A DNA stretch of 64,000 nt from Methylophilaceae bacterium (GCA_905339275.1 CAJPFK010000001.1:868001-932000); one strand, 5' to 3'; counted from the stretch's first letter, positions 8,400-17,456 are shown. Numbers and translations are program-made. The notes: generated by a model from the letters alone, not told the origin.

Positions 8400-9851
8400 T
8401 TGAATTCCATGGTACATAAAGCCGTTATTTCCAAAAGACTGCTGCAGCGCAGAGGTGGTCTTAGCAACTCCATCCAGCCGGCGCTGGATGGCGCCGCCGT
8501 GATTGGTATTACCTGGGGGCTGGTCGTCCACTATATTGGCGGGTTTACCCCGGATTACACGATTCTTTTGTTATTGTTGCTCGGCCTGTTGGCCATGGCA
8601 TATGACAAATTCGGGATTTACAGAAGCAATTCCAACTTCACGGGAAAAACCTTCAATCTATTCAAATCCTGGTCGATCACTTTCCTTGCCCTGGTTGTGT
8701 TGGCGTTCCTGACCAAGACCAGCGAAATCTATTCCAGGCTGCTGGTGGGGCAGTTGTACCTGCTCGGCCTTTCTTCGCAAATCCTGCTCCATTACCTGGT
8801 CCGGCTGGCATACCAGAAAATCTCGGAGCACTCCCAGCAAGTCGAGAAAGTCATCATTGTGGGGCAGGGCAGCCTGTCCAACTACCTGAAATTCAGGATT
8901 TCCAATAATCCCTGGATGCGTGAGCAGATCGTCGGTACTGTCCTGCTGCCCGGGCAGACGGCTTCCCTGCTGACAGCCGAAGATACTGATGCCGAAAAAC
9001 CGGCAGAAGAAGCGAATGCGATTCTTGGTGATATCGATGACCTGAGCATGCTGATCGAAAAGCATGATATTGCAAAAGTCTATATCGTGACGCCGCTGGA
9101 GTCTTCCGATGTCGTCGACAAGCTCTATCGCACATTGCTGGATAAATATGTCTCCATTCACTGGATACCGGACATCTTCTCGCTCAGGCTGGTAAACCAC
9201 AGCGTCAAGGAAATTTCCGGGATTCCGGTACTTACGCTCTCCGAGACGCCGCTGATCGGTACAAAGCTCCTGACCAAATCCATCGTCGACCTGGCGATGA
9301 CGGTGTTGATCCTTGCCGCGATTTCCCCGATCCTGCTGGCAGTTGCGATCGCAGTGAAGCTCGATAGCCCGGGCCCGGTCTTCTTCAGGCAAAAACGCGC
9401 CGGTTGGAACGGCAAGACCTTCAGGATATGGAAGTTCCGTAGCATGTATGTGCATCAGGAAGATGGCGGCAAGCTCAAGCAGGCCGAGAAAAACGACAGC
9501 CGGATTACCCGGGTTGGTGCCTTCATTCGCAAAACCAGCCTCGATGAGCTTCCTCAGCTATTCAATGTGTTGACTGGCGACATGTCCCTTGTCGGCCCAA
9601 GGCCGCATGCGGTGCAGCACGACCAGGAATACTCGCAGCGGATATTCGATTACTTTGCGCGCCACAACATCAAGCCCGGAATCACCGGCCTGGCCCAGGT
9701 CCGCGGCTTGAGAGGCGAAACCAAGGATATCAACCAGATGATCCAGCGGATAGAAGCGGATATCGAGTACATCAATAACTGGTCTGTCTGGCTTGACCTT
9801 ACCGTGCTGGTGCGGACGACCCTGGTCTTCACCGGGAAAAATGCCTATTAG
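8400..9851 (+). CDS. epsB: Undecaprenyl-phosphate glucose phosphotransferase, EpsB/WcaJ type
   Basis: Initiating enzyme of exopolysaccharide assembly that transfers a sugar phosphate, usually glucose-1-P, from UDP-sugar to undecaprenyl phosphate. The 483-residue protein has four to five N-terminal membrane segments, a central CoA-binding-like domain, one membrane helix near residue 300 and the C-terminal bacterial sugar transferase domain. Catalytic blocks are FFRQKRAGWNGKTFRIWKFRSM in outline, then RKTSLDELPQLFNVL and GDMSLVGPRPH. The start may be TTG 8400 or ATG 8409; neither has a strong ribosome-binding site. This is a second priming transferase besides the WecA-like one at 2643. Confidence 0.9.
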   Translation: MNSMVHKAVISKRLLQRRGGLSNSIQPALDGAAVIGITWGLVVHYIGGFTPDYTILLLLLLGLLAMAYDKFGIYRSNSNFTGKTFNLFKSWSITFLALVVLAFLTKTSEIYSRLLVGQLYLLGLSSQILLHYLVRLAYQKISEHSQQVEKVIIVGQGSLSNYLKFRISNNPWMREQIVGTVLLPGQTASLLTAEDTDAEKPAEEANAILGDIDDLSMLIEKHDIAKVYIVTPLESSDVVDKLYRTLLDKYVSIHWIPDIFSLRLVNHSVKEISGIPVLTLSETPLIGTKLLTKSIVDLAMTVLILAAISPILLAVAIAVKLDSPGPVFFRQKRAGWNGKTFRIWKFRSMYVHQEDGGKLKQAEKNDSRITRVGAFIRKTSLDELPQLFNVLTGDMSLVGPRPHAVQHDQEYSQRIFDYFARHNIKPGITGLAQVRGLRGETKDINQMIQRIEADIEYINNWSVWLDLTVLVRTTLVFTGKNAY

Positions 9852-9902
9852 GGTGTACCCGCTTTCCCGGGCATTGCCTGGGTAACACGATCCTGCAGTG
9901 CT

Positions 9903-9942
9903 GCGAAACTTGCAAATGGCGCAATTATTCCGCAAGTTTCGC
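9903..9942. repeat. Perfect 11-base inverted repeat with 18-base loop
   Basis: GCGAAACTTGC (9903-9913) and GCAAGTTTCGC (9932-9942) are exact reverse complements. The hairpin lies 51 bases after the epsB stop. It lacks a following T-run, so it is not a textbook terminator; attenuation, mRNA stability or protein binding are alternatives. Confidence 0.55.
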
Positions 9943-10121
9943 GCGTCGTATGCATCATGCCATCCCGGCAAATGCAAACATAAAATCAATGTAAACGAAT
10001 CCTGGCAGTATTTTTTATAATTGATTGATTTTTAACTATAAATTCAATATAGCCCGAACGGGTCATTGTTAAATTCCATGCCTCAGATATGATTCTTTCA
10101 ACGAATCAAAGGGGCAAGAAA

Positions 10122-10433
10122 ATGTCGAAATTCATGAAAAAAGCAATACTCATCTGCGCGCTTGTGTTGCCTCTGGGCGCTATCAATGCAAACGCAGCCA
10201 CACAAAATGAAGAAATATTCGCATCTCCCAGCCAAGGCGTTCAACTAGTGGCTGCGCTGGATACCGCCGGCAGAAATAATAGCGTCGTGTCGGCCGGTAC
10301 GGCAGAAAGCAAGGCCTCGTTCGTAGATACGCAGGCCTCTGAATCCCACATGCTTTCATTCTCAAGCGCCATCTGGTTGTTCATCGTTGCCCTGTTTGCT
10401 TTCGTCAGCCTTTCCAATCGGGACAAAGTCTAG
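10122..10433 (+). CDS. Small secreted protein with PEP-CTERM-like C-terminal anchor
   Basis: A 103-residue protein when begun at ATG 10122, which has AAGGGG at about 10108-10113; an earlier ATG at 10089 is less well supported. An N-terminal signal peptide is clear (MKKAILICALVLPLGAI, cleavage after ANA). The middle is Ala/Ser/Thr-rich. The C-terminus is one hydrophobic helix, SSAIWLFIVALFAFVSL, followed by a short basic tail SNRDKV. This layout resembles PEP-CTERM/VPLPA-type exosortase sorting signals, except that the PEP or LPA motif expected just before the helix is replaced by SFSS. It lies between epsB and epsE. I do not recognise a function; a processed surface protein or assembly factor is possible. 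Confidence 0.7.
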   Translation: MSKFMKKAILICALVLPLGAINANAATQNEEIFASPSQGVQLVAALDTAGRNNSVVSAGTAESKASFVDTQASESHMLSFSSAIWLFIVALFAFVSLSNRDKV

Positions 10434-10598
10434 CCCCGACGCCTTTCAATGCGGGGGTTCAATTAATTTGGAGCCTCACATACAATCTGTATATAATCGG
10501 CTTTAATATAAAATATTATATAAGCTTGCCGTCAAAGTGGGCTTGGCTTATGCTCACATCGAATTTGTAATGCGCAATCTTCAATTAGGGGAATAGAA

Positions 10599-11153
10599 AT
10601 GAGAACATTCATTCTGGCGGTTGTTTGTCAAATTTTGCTGCTTTCATCAGTAGTGGCTGAAGCCAATAATGCAGCTTACAAACTACGGGCAGGCGATACG
10701 ATCCAGATATCCGTCTGGGGCGAAGACAAGTTGCCGAAAGATACAAAAGTCTTGCCGGATGGAAGTATTACTTATCCTCTTGCCGGACGCGTCGAGGTGG
10801 GTGGCTTGACGACTACGGAAGTAGAGACTAGAGTCGCTGAAAAATTGAAAGTTTACATTCCGGATCCGCAAGTCTCTGTTGTTATTACGAATATTGAAGG
10901 AAATCGGGCGTTTGTGCTGGGTAAGGTAGTTAAGCCCGGGCCCGTGCAGATGACGGGGCCTATGACAGTTCTGGAAGCCTTGAGTATCGCAGGCGGATTC
11001 GATAAATTTGCAAACCTTGCAGGAATCAAGGTCTTGCGTAATACTCCTCAAGGTCAGAGGGTGATATCCGTACCTTATGACAGGTTAATTCAGGGACAGG
11101 ATCTGGATAAGAATATCGTTTTAAATGTCGGTGACACTATATTAGTGCCATGA
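10599..11153 (+). CDS. epsE: Polysaccharide export protein EpsE (Wza-type, short form)
   Basis: Periplasmic/outer-membrane export component of 184 residues. A signal peptide (FILAVVCQILLLSSVVAEA) precedes the Poly_export domain (YKLRAGDTIQISVWGED, LPDGSITYPLAGRVEVGG) and one SLBB domain (NRAFVLGKVVKPGPVQM, TVLEALSIAGGF). It is shorter than E. coli Wza, lacks the C-terminal helix that lines the outer-membrane pore, and shows no lipobox cysteine. This fits the EpsE proteins of exosortase-type loci, where a separate beta-barrel such as the downstream EpsL-like protein probably completes the outer-membrane path. ATG 10599 follows AGGGGAA at 10587-10593. Confidence 0.88.
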   Translation: MRTFILAVVCQILLLSSVVAEANNAAYKLRAGDTIQISVWGEDKLPKDTKVLPDGSITYPLAGRVEVGGLTTTEVETRVAEKLKVYIPDPQVSVVITNIEGNRAFVLGKVVKPGPVQMTGPMTVLEALSIAGGFDKFANLAGIKVLRNTPQGQRVISVPYDRLIQGQDLDKNIVLNVGDTILVP

Positions 11154-11243
11154 TAATAATAATTCAGGCGTTATGAATTTGTGTTATAAAAACACTGGTT
11201 TAGCCTGCATATACAATAAATAACTTTTCAGGGGCTCATTACA

Positions 11244-12389
11244 TTGGCGATCTCTCTAAAAGACAAATCTCAAATGCCTGACCGATCATGGGTTGGGCTC
11301 AATTTTTTGTTTGTTTTGTTGATGAGTAACGGGTTGACAACTGCCGAGGCGGCAGTGATACAACAGAGCTTCAATGCTCCGATCATGATCGAATATGATA
11401 CGAACCCAACCTTCCTTGATCAGGACAAAAAAGGCATATGGCGCTATCTGGTGGTGCCCCGTTATGGAATCAATCTTGTTGATGGGGTGAATACCTGGTA
11501 TGCAGACGGCAGGCTGACAATCGAGCGTTCCTCCGATCATGATATTGTGATCGATCGTGAAGACCCGGCTTTTAATCTAGGATGGATTCGTGAGCTGCAG
11601 AATGGCAAGTTTAGCCTGAAGGCAGGTTATGAGGAATCTTCGTCACGTATTAATGAAATCCAGCGACTAGGCCGAGTGTTTGGCGACGATACTCGCCGGA
11701 CCAGGATTGTTGAGGCTAATCTCGAAAAGTCTCTCAGCGAAAAACTGATGCTCCTGACGGATTTCATATACGAAAAAACAACTTACACCGGTATTGATGC
11801 CGTCAATTACTGGATACCTACCTTACGTGTGGCAATGAGTTACGCACTTAATGAGCGGGTCGAACCTTTTGCGGAAGTGAAGTTGTCGGAACTGAACCCT
11901 GATGGCTTGGGAGACAGCAGGTATGCAGGTGCCTTGGTCGGCGCAAGGTTTAATGTTTCTGAAGCCTTTGGCTGGAACATTCGCGGGGGATGGACCAGTA
12001 TAGATGGCGACCAGACTGACGATGGATGGCAGGGAGGGGTTGGAGCAAAATATAAAACCGAGAAGACCTTGACCAACGTCGATCTTGTCAGACAAGTTGA
12101 ACCCAGCGGGGTTGGCGAGTATGTCGAGGTTGATAGCCTGACGGCGGATTACAGCTATGAGCTATCTGCTCTCGATAATGTGGGTGTGAACGGGTATGTT
12201 TCCAAACATGAATCCAGATCACTGGATTTCAAATATAACCAGATAGCAGCTTTCTATTCCAGGGATTTGACAGATAACTGGAATGCTCGCTTGTCCCTGG
12301 CTCACAGGCAATTGAAAATCGATAGCGACGACAAAGTATATTCGAACGCCATCGGCGTTACGCTTACCTATAATATCCTGAATTTCTAA
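11244..12389 (+). CDS. epsL: EpsL-like outer-membrane beta-barrel protein
   Basis: Predicted outer-membrane barrel of 381 residues. A hydrophobic signal region (LNFLFVLLMSNGLTTAEA) is followed by alternating amphipathic strands rich in Tyr, Trp, Asp and Arg, ending in the aromatic-terminated strand VTLTYNILNF that the BAM machinery recognises. The TTG at 11244 has CAGGGG at about 11230-11235; an ATG at 11275 is an alternative. Position between epsE and the chain-length gene matches epsL of methanolan-type clusters, where it is thought to be the outer-membrane exit. Homology is inferred from layout and composition more than from short motifs. Confidence 0.75.
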   Translation: MAISLKDKSQMPDRSWVGLNFLFVLLMSNGLTTAEAAVIQQSFNAPIMIEYDTNPTFLDQDKKGIWRYLVVPRYGINLVDGVNTWYADGRLTIERSSDHDIVIDREDPAFNLGWIRELQNGKFSLKAGYEESSSRINEIQRLGRVFGDDTRRTRIVEANLEKSLSEKLMLLTDFIYEKTTYTGIDAVNYWIPTLRVAMSYALNERVEPFAEVKLSELNPDGLGDSRYAGALVGARFNVSEAFGWNIRGGWTSIDGDQTDDGWQGGVGAKYKTEKTLTNVDLVRQVEPSGVGEYVEVDSLTADYSYELSALDNVGVNGYVSKHESRSLDFKYNQIAAFYSRDLTDNWNARLSLAHRQLKIDSDDKVYSNAIGVTLTYNILNF

Positions 12390-12406
12390 TAATTAAGGCA
12401 GCACAT

Positions 12407-13972
12407 ATGGCTTTCGAGCATGAGTTGACGCTCAAGGATTATCTCGCGATTATTCGGCGTAGAATTTTTCAGATAATAGCAATCGCTATTGTTCTGTTTG
12501 TCGCTTCGATTGTATTTGCTTTTACAAAGCCTCATGTATACCAGTCAACCGGGACCGTCCTGATCGAAACGCAGCAGGTGCAAGCGGATTTGGTCAGCGC
12601 GGGCACGCAGACACAATTCACAGAGCGTATTGAAGTACTCAAGCAACTGGTGATGACAAGAGACAACCTCTTGAAAATCATTGAGAAGTATCGTCTATAC
12701 AACTTCGATAATCCGGCAGCAAAACAATCTGAACTGGTGGCTAAATTCCGCCAGAACATCAAGATTGTATTGCTTGAGGCTAAGGCTGGGCAGTGGGATC
12801 CCAAAACCACGATTGCCTTCCAGGTTTCTTTCGAATACGGTGATCCGAAGATTACCCGTGATGTGACCAATGAGGTCATCAACCTCTTCCTGAGCACGAA
12901 TGAAAAGAGTAATAAAGAGCGAGCTACCGTTACCGCTGAGTTCCTAAAGAAGGAAGTAGTAAAACAGCGCGAGGAACTCGAGAAGATTGAAAAAGATATT
13001 GCGAACTACAAACAGAAGAATGCCGGCTCCTTGCCTCAGGATATGCAGGTTCAATCGGCTAATCTATTACGTGTGGAAGCAGATTTAAGAGAAAACCGCA
13101 GGGAGTACAATGCTACGCGCGCGGAGTTGCGTACCCTGGAAGCCGATCTCGAGGCAGCAAAGGCTGGCGTTGGCGTCAATGGCAGTGTTATCGACCAGTC
13201 TCCAGTCTCGGAACTGGACAAGCTCAAATTAGAGCAATCCAAGCTTAGGGCTTTATATAGCGACAATCATCCTGAACTGCGTAATCTTCAACGGCAGATC
13301 GAGAATCTGGAGAAGAGTGGCCAGGCTGCGCCAGCAGAAAAAGAGACGAGAAACCGCACATTGATGGTAGGCAAGGTGCAATCCAGGATTGATGCTGCAC
13401 AGTCTCGTATAGCGTCGTTGGACCGAGATGAAGCTTCCTTGCGTTCCAAACTCGCTCAATTGGAAAGCCAGATGTATAGAACATCACAAACAGAAGGTGC
13501 GTTAAACACCATGTTGCGTGATTATGAAAACGCCAAGAAGCGTTTTGAGGAAGTCTCTGCTAAAGAAGTCGAAGCTCAAATGTCGGAGAATCTGGAACTG
13601 GAAAATAAGGGTGACCGCTTTACCCTGCTCGAGACGCCTCTGTTACCAGAATATCCCACAAAACCCAATCGCTTGCTGATTATCGCAGTGGGGTTCTTCG
13701 GCTCAATTGCAGCATCAGTTGGTTTTGCATTATTCCTTGAAAGTATTGATAAACGAGTACGTGGTTTGGAAAATTTGACATCTGCATTGCAGATTCGTCC
13801 TCTTGCAGCAATACCTTATGTTTCAACTGTTGCAGAAGTTAGAAGGCAAAAATTCCTGACGAAATACTCCATTATTGGATTAATAGTCTTTTTGGCAGTC
13901 TTGCTGTTGTTGATTCATTTGTTTGTTATACCTCTGGATGAGCTCATTTCCAAGGTTATGAACAGAATATAG
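12407..13972 (+). CDS. epsF: Chain-length determinant / Wzc N-terminal-like protein EpsF
   Basis: Inner-membrane polysaccharide co-polymerase of 521 residues. A Wzz domain begins with LTLKDYLAIIRRR, the first membrane helix spans about residues 20-40, and the second about 488-510. Between them is a long periplasmic coiled coil rich in Glu, Lys, Arg and Gln. The Pro-rich stretch LLPEYPTKPNR near residue 415 marks the approach to the second helix. There is no kinase domain; the next gene encodes it separately, nine bases downstream, as in two-gene EpsF/EpsG systems. It should regulate chain length and couple synthesis to export through EpsE and EpsL. Confidence 0.87.
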   Translation: MAFEHELTLKDYLAIIRRRIFQIIAIAIVLFVASIVFAFTKPHVYQSTGTVLIETQQVQADLVSAGTQTQFTERIEVLKQLVMTRDNLLKIIEKYRLYNFDNPAAKQSELVAKFRQNIKIVLLEAKAGQWDPKTTIAFQVSFEYGDPKITRDVTNEVINLFLSTNEKSNKERATVTAEFLKKEVVKQREELEKIEKDIANYKQKNAGSLPQDMQVQSANLLRVEADLRENRREYNATRAELRTLEADLEAAKAGVGVNGSVIDQSPVSELDKLKLEQSKLRALYSDNHPELRNLQRQIENLEKSGQAAPAEKETRNRTLMVGKVQSRIDAAQSRIASLDRDEASLRSKLAQLESQMYRTSQTEGALNTMLRDYENAKKRFEEVSAKEVEAQMSENLELENKGDRFTLLETPLLPEYPTKPNRLLIIAVGFFGSIAASVGFALFLESIDKRVRGLENLTSALQIRPLAAIPYVSTVAEVRRQKFLTKYSIIGLIVFLAVLLLLIHLFVIPLDELISKVMNRI

Positions 13973-13981
13973 AGGTATCGT

Positions 13982-14806
13982 ATGGAAAAGATTAAAAATG
14001 CCTTGGAAAAAGCAAAGCAGCAGCAAACCGGAACCCCGGCACCAGCCAAGGCGGTTGTTCGCAATCAACCTACCAAGTTTATTGAAGAGTCTGATGATCT
14101 TGAGTCGATCAAGTATGACACTTCTGCTGTCGTGGAACTGGATGCGGCTTATTTAGAGAGCAAGCGTATTGTTGCAGTGAATAAACATGATCCTGCAAGC
14201 TGGATTTTTGATTCTCTGCGTACCCAGGTTTTGCAAAAGATGGAAGAGAATAACTGGCGTACGCTGGCGATTGTTTCCCCTACACCTGAGTCAGGCAAGA
14301 CATTCGTCGCAATCAACCTGGCCATCAGTATTGCGCAACAGCCATTAAAAACTGCCTTGCTGGTAGATTTTGACCTGCGCAGGCCCCGGATTGCGAATTA
14401 TCTTGGGCTGAAGCTGAATAAATCCATTAATGAGTTGCTGGCAGGGAATGCCGAACTTGAGGAGATTATGGTCAACCCAGGCATCCCGCGCTTGACGATA
14501 TTGCCGACCAAGACCCCTACGACCAAGACTTCCGAGACATTAGCGTCTAAAAATATTCAGAGGCTGGTGACTGAGTTGAGGGAAAGGTATGACTCCCGTA
14601 TCGTCATATTCGATCTGCCGCCTATTCTGACTGCTGATGACGCAATGGTATTATTACCGCAAGTTGACTGCGCATTACTGGTGGTATGCGACGGGATGAA
14701 TACCAAGGATGAACTGGATGAGACCATGCGCTTGCTGTCGAAAACCAATATCGTCGGTGTGGTTGCAAACAAGGCGGATGTAGAGCCAAGAGCTTACTAT
14801 TACTGA
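13982..14806 (+). CDS. epsG: Tyrosine-protein kinase of the CpsD/CapB type (EpsG)
   Basis: BY-kinase catalytic unit of 274 residues. The Walker A region is SPTPESGKTFVAINLA with Lys106, a variant in which the usual Gly-Glu-Gly before Lys becomes Glu-Ser-Gly. Walker A' is LLVDFDLRRPR and Walker B is VIFDLPPIL. The C-terminus ends in a short tyrosine cluster, AYYY, that could be autophosphorylated. It pairs with the upstream EpsF-type membrane protein and cycles with it to control polymer length. A rho-independent terminator follows at 14831, closing the epsA-epsG operon. The exosortase gene normally found next in such loci is not there. Confidence 0.87.
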   Translation: MEKIKNALEKAKQQQTGTPAPAKAVVRNQPTKFIEESDDLESIKYDTSAVVELDAAYLESKRIVAVNKHDPASWIFDSLRTQVLQKMEENNWRTLAIVSPTPESGKTFVAINLAISIAQQPLKTALLVDFDLRRPRIANYLGLKLNKSINELLAGNAELEEIMVNPGIPRLTILPTKTPTTKTSETLASKNIQRLVTELRERYDSRIVIFDLPPILTADDAMVLLPQVDCALLVVCDGMNTKDELDETMRLLSKTNIVGVVANKADVEPRAYYY

Positions 14807-14830
14807 AGTTATCAGTCTGGCTGATGAGAG

Positions 14831-14866
14831 GGGATAAAGGCTTATGTCTTTATCCCTTTTATTTTT
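14831..14866 (+). terminator. Rho-independent terminator of the eps operon
   Basis: GGGATAAAG (14831-14839) and CTTTATCCC (14848-14856) form a perfect 9-base stem with an 8-base loop, followed by TTTTATTTTT. It lies 25 bases after the epsG stop and reaches the 3' end of the convergent glycoside hydrolase gene. Confidence 0.9.
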
Positions 14867-17456
14867 CCAGTGACAGCCAATAGGTCTGGAGGTTTTGTTG
14901 GAGTTTTATCGAGTACCAGCCGTTTTTATAGGTCACGGGAATTAATTTCTTTTTCTTGCCGTTTTCGAGTAGATACAGTCTTAAATTTTGAGGCGCCTTG
15001 ACTGACAGTTGACCTTCGACAGGTTCAGAAAGGAAAGGCATTTGCCACTCGGTCTCCGTGAGCGAGCGAGCCGCCAGGCTAATCAGTATGTTCGCAGACT
15101 CGGAAATTGGTAGATTATCCAAACTCTGCACAGAAACGCTGGCATTCGGTGTTGTGACGGCTATTTCAATATTGTCGAGCCTCACGGTTTCATTGCCTAT
15201 CCAACCAGTTGCAGCCTGTGTTTTTCTACTATTGATGATGAGATAGCCCTTTTCCCAGTTGCGTTTGATTTCACCTGTATCTGAACTGATTTCCTTGGCA
15301 TCGGCCGGGATCAATGATGCATTCGGGTCGGAAATGATTTTTGCATTCTTGGGAAGCATGCTCTTCTGTAACCAAGGCAATTCCCTGGTTTCCGGCATGG
15401 CAACAGTGAATTTCCCGAGTTCGGTTGCCGTACGGATCAATGCGGAGTTTTCCGGCGTAATTGCCTGGTTAAACAGTTTATCTTTTCCCGGATTAAACAC
15501 GTAAGTGGTTCTGGCCGGCATTAAGTCACCACGCCTGTACATAAGCGCTGCTGCCGGCATGCTGGCGATCGATGCCGGGTCATTGTATGTGCCCCAGTTG
15601 GAAGGGGCGCCTTCCGATGTCAGCGGATTTTGCGCATACGCATATTGCATCATGGCATCCCAGCCCTGCAGGCTTGCCTGGCTCGCGATATAGAGCGGCA
15701 GCGTATGCCTGTCAGCCGTTGGAAACGGTTCTGCATTCCATTCTGTGACACTGATCGGTTTACCTGGTAATTGCGCTGCAGAAATCCAATGCGTGATATT
15801 CGATGCATAAAGAGGATTTTTTTCCAGCGCTCCATAATTCTGATAGCTATGGACGTCTATCATGTCGCCTGATGTCAGTGCTGGCAGTGAACTGAGCGGG
15901 TTGTTCCCCCAGGTGCTGGTTGTTACGATGGGGCTTTTCAGGCCTAATTCCCGTAATTGTCGAATCATCTCCGAATTGAATTGATGCTCGAGGTCGTTCA
16001 GAAAGAGTTTGCTCGGGCCATGCTCCCAGGTTCGCGTGACTGTATCTCGCGGCAGTTTGTGCTGCTTGGCAAATTGATCCGCCTTGGCCATGAATATCTT
16101 GGTGTGGTAGGGGACTCCCTTGTCTGCCAGCAAGCCATTGCCAAAATGATGGGTAATGTCATTCTCATTGGTAATCAGTACAGCCGCAACCGCAGGCTCA
16201 TCCAAATACCTTGTTTTGGTGTACTGATTGGTGTGTTGCAAGTATGCTGCATTGAATTCCCGCATGGCTTTCTGAATCGACCCATTGACGTAATTGAAGC
16301 CTTTCAGCCCTGCGTATCCTTCGGCATTCTTGATTTCGTTGAATGCGGTGATGCCGTCTTCTGACGTAAAGTGGCGTTCGACATGCAGGTCCAGCCAAAC
16401 GTAGATGCCTTCATCCTTCAGGCATTTTATCCACCAGTCCAGTTTTGCCATTGCGCTTTTGTCGATGGTTTTTGTGTTTTTCTTATATCGATTGCCAAAT
16501 ACGTTGTCATCGACCCACAGGGAATCATGGTGATGCAAGCGAACCAGATTGAACCCTAGTGCAGAAAGGCGTTTTGCTTGTTTTCTGACCATTTCCGGGG
16601 GCGTCTCGAACAGGGTGTAGGCGGACAGGTTGGTCCCCCAGAATTTTGCTACCGTGCCGTCTTCAAAAAGGAGTTGATCGTTGACGGCTTTTACGAAACC
16701 GCGTTTGCCCGCGGGTTTTTCTGGCGCATTCAGAAAAGACAGATCTACGGGAGATGTTTGCCAATCCAGTATGTTGGGCGTCCAATTCGATAAATCGCTT
16801 TTGCCAAAACGTTCTGCCGCTGATGTCGTGACCTTTATTTTTTCCGGCAAGGTAAGCGTTGCCGTATAGCGTGTAACACCTTTGGGGATTCTTCCGTTGT
16901 AGAGAAATGCTCGTATTTTATTGTTGGTTCCAGGTTCAAAAACAAGGTTGGCGGGCTTTGGATTGATGCGAAATTCGATCCGATTTTGTGCTTTCCCCCA
17001 TTCCCAGCCACTTTTATCCGGGAGTATGCCTGGCGCACCAAGCAGCTCCTGGTCAATGCCGAGATCAAAATTGAATTCGATTCCTCCACCAACAACGTTC
17101 TTAACTTCTTCCTTGGCTTCTAGCTGAATATCCCAGGAGATCGCCTTGTCCGAGGTTTTGGCGATTTTTGTGAGCAACTCAAACCCCAATGGCTGGTTAT
17201 AGCCTTTTGATTCATATTGACCGGGGGACACTATCGCGAATCTGGGTTCAAAATAGGCGTATTCCCAGTCTTTTCCCCAGAATTCGAAAGTGGAGGTCAG
17301 GCCCGCTGCACCGCCTTTTATGATGGTTGGCAAGCCGTTGTTATCCTGGATTTGCGCAGCCCACAGGTTATCGGCAGAAGTATGCTGCGAGTACAGCAGA
17401 ACGGCCAGCACCAGGCCAGTGAGGAATTGACGGGGTTGGGATTGATTGGCTGACAT
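14859..17456 (-). CDS. Secreted cellulase-type glycoside hydrolase (clan GH-A-like)
   Basis: An 865-residue protein with a signal peptide (FLTGLVLAVLLYSQHTSA). An N-terminal beta-rich domain of about 250 residues precedes a TIM-barrel glycosidase region that begins with LLFEDGTVAKFWGTNLSAY. Glu431 in LITNEND is the likely acid/base and Glu572 in SVTEWNAEP the likely nucleophile, the strand-4 and strand-7 glutamates of clan GH-A. LGFNLVRLHHHDS and DLHVERHF are further barrel motifs. The last 200 residues look beta-rich and may bind carbohydrate. Placed last in a minus-strand block inside the EPS region, it probably trims or releases the polymer. Substrate unknown; the GH family number is not assigned. 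Confidence 0.8.
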   Translation of the reverse strand: MSANQSQPRQFLTGLVLAVLLYSQHTSADNLWAAQIQDNNGLPTIIKGGAAGLTSTFEFWGKDWEYAYFEPRFAIVSPGQYESKGYNQPLGFELLTKIAKTSDKAISWDIQLEAKEEVKNVVGGGIEFNFDLGIDQELLGAPGILPDKSGWEWGKAQNRIEFRINPKPANLVFEPGTNNKIRAFLYNGRIPKGVTRYTATLTLPEKIKVTTSAAERFGKSDLSNWTPNILDWQTSPVDLSFLNAPEKPAGKRGFVKAVNDQLLFEDGTVAKFWGTNLSAYTLFETPPEMVRKQAKRLSALGFNLVRLHHHDSLWVDDNVFGNRYKKNTKTIDKSAMAKLDWWIKCLKDEGIYVWLDLHVERHFTSEDGITAFNEIKNAEGYAGLKGFNYVNGSIQKAMREFNAAYLQHTNQYTKTRYLDEPAVAAVLITNENDITHHFGNGLLADKGVPYHTKIFMAKADQFAKQHKLPRDTVTRTWEHGPSKLFLNDLEHQFNSEMIRQLRELGLKSPIVTTSTWGNNPLSSLPALTSGDMIDVHSYQNYGALEKNPLYASNITHWISAAQLPGKPISVTEWNAEPFPTADRHTLPLYIASQASLQGWDAMMQYAYAQNPLTSEGAPSNWGTYNDPASIASMPAAALMYRRGDLMPARTTYVFNPGKDKLFNQAITPENSALIRTATELGKFTVAMPETRELPWLQKSMLPKNAKIISDPNASLIPADAKEISSDTGEIKRNWEKGYLIINSRKTQAATGWIGNETVRLDNIEIAVTTPNASVSVQSLDNLPISESANILISLAARSLTETEWQMPFLSEPVEGQLSVKAPQNLRLYLLENGKKKKLIPVTYKNGWYSIKLQQNLQTYWLSLEK

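Noticed and set aside
10435..10458. CCCCG/CGGGG hairpin after the small PEP-CTERM-like gene
   Set aside because: The stem is only five bases with a long loop and no T-run; it is too weak to call a terminator.
10539..10553. Possible sigma-54 site upstream of epsE
   Set aside because: GG-N10-GC spacing occurs, but GGGCTT and ATGCT deviate at several conserved positions.
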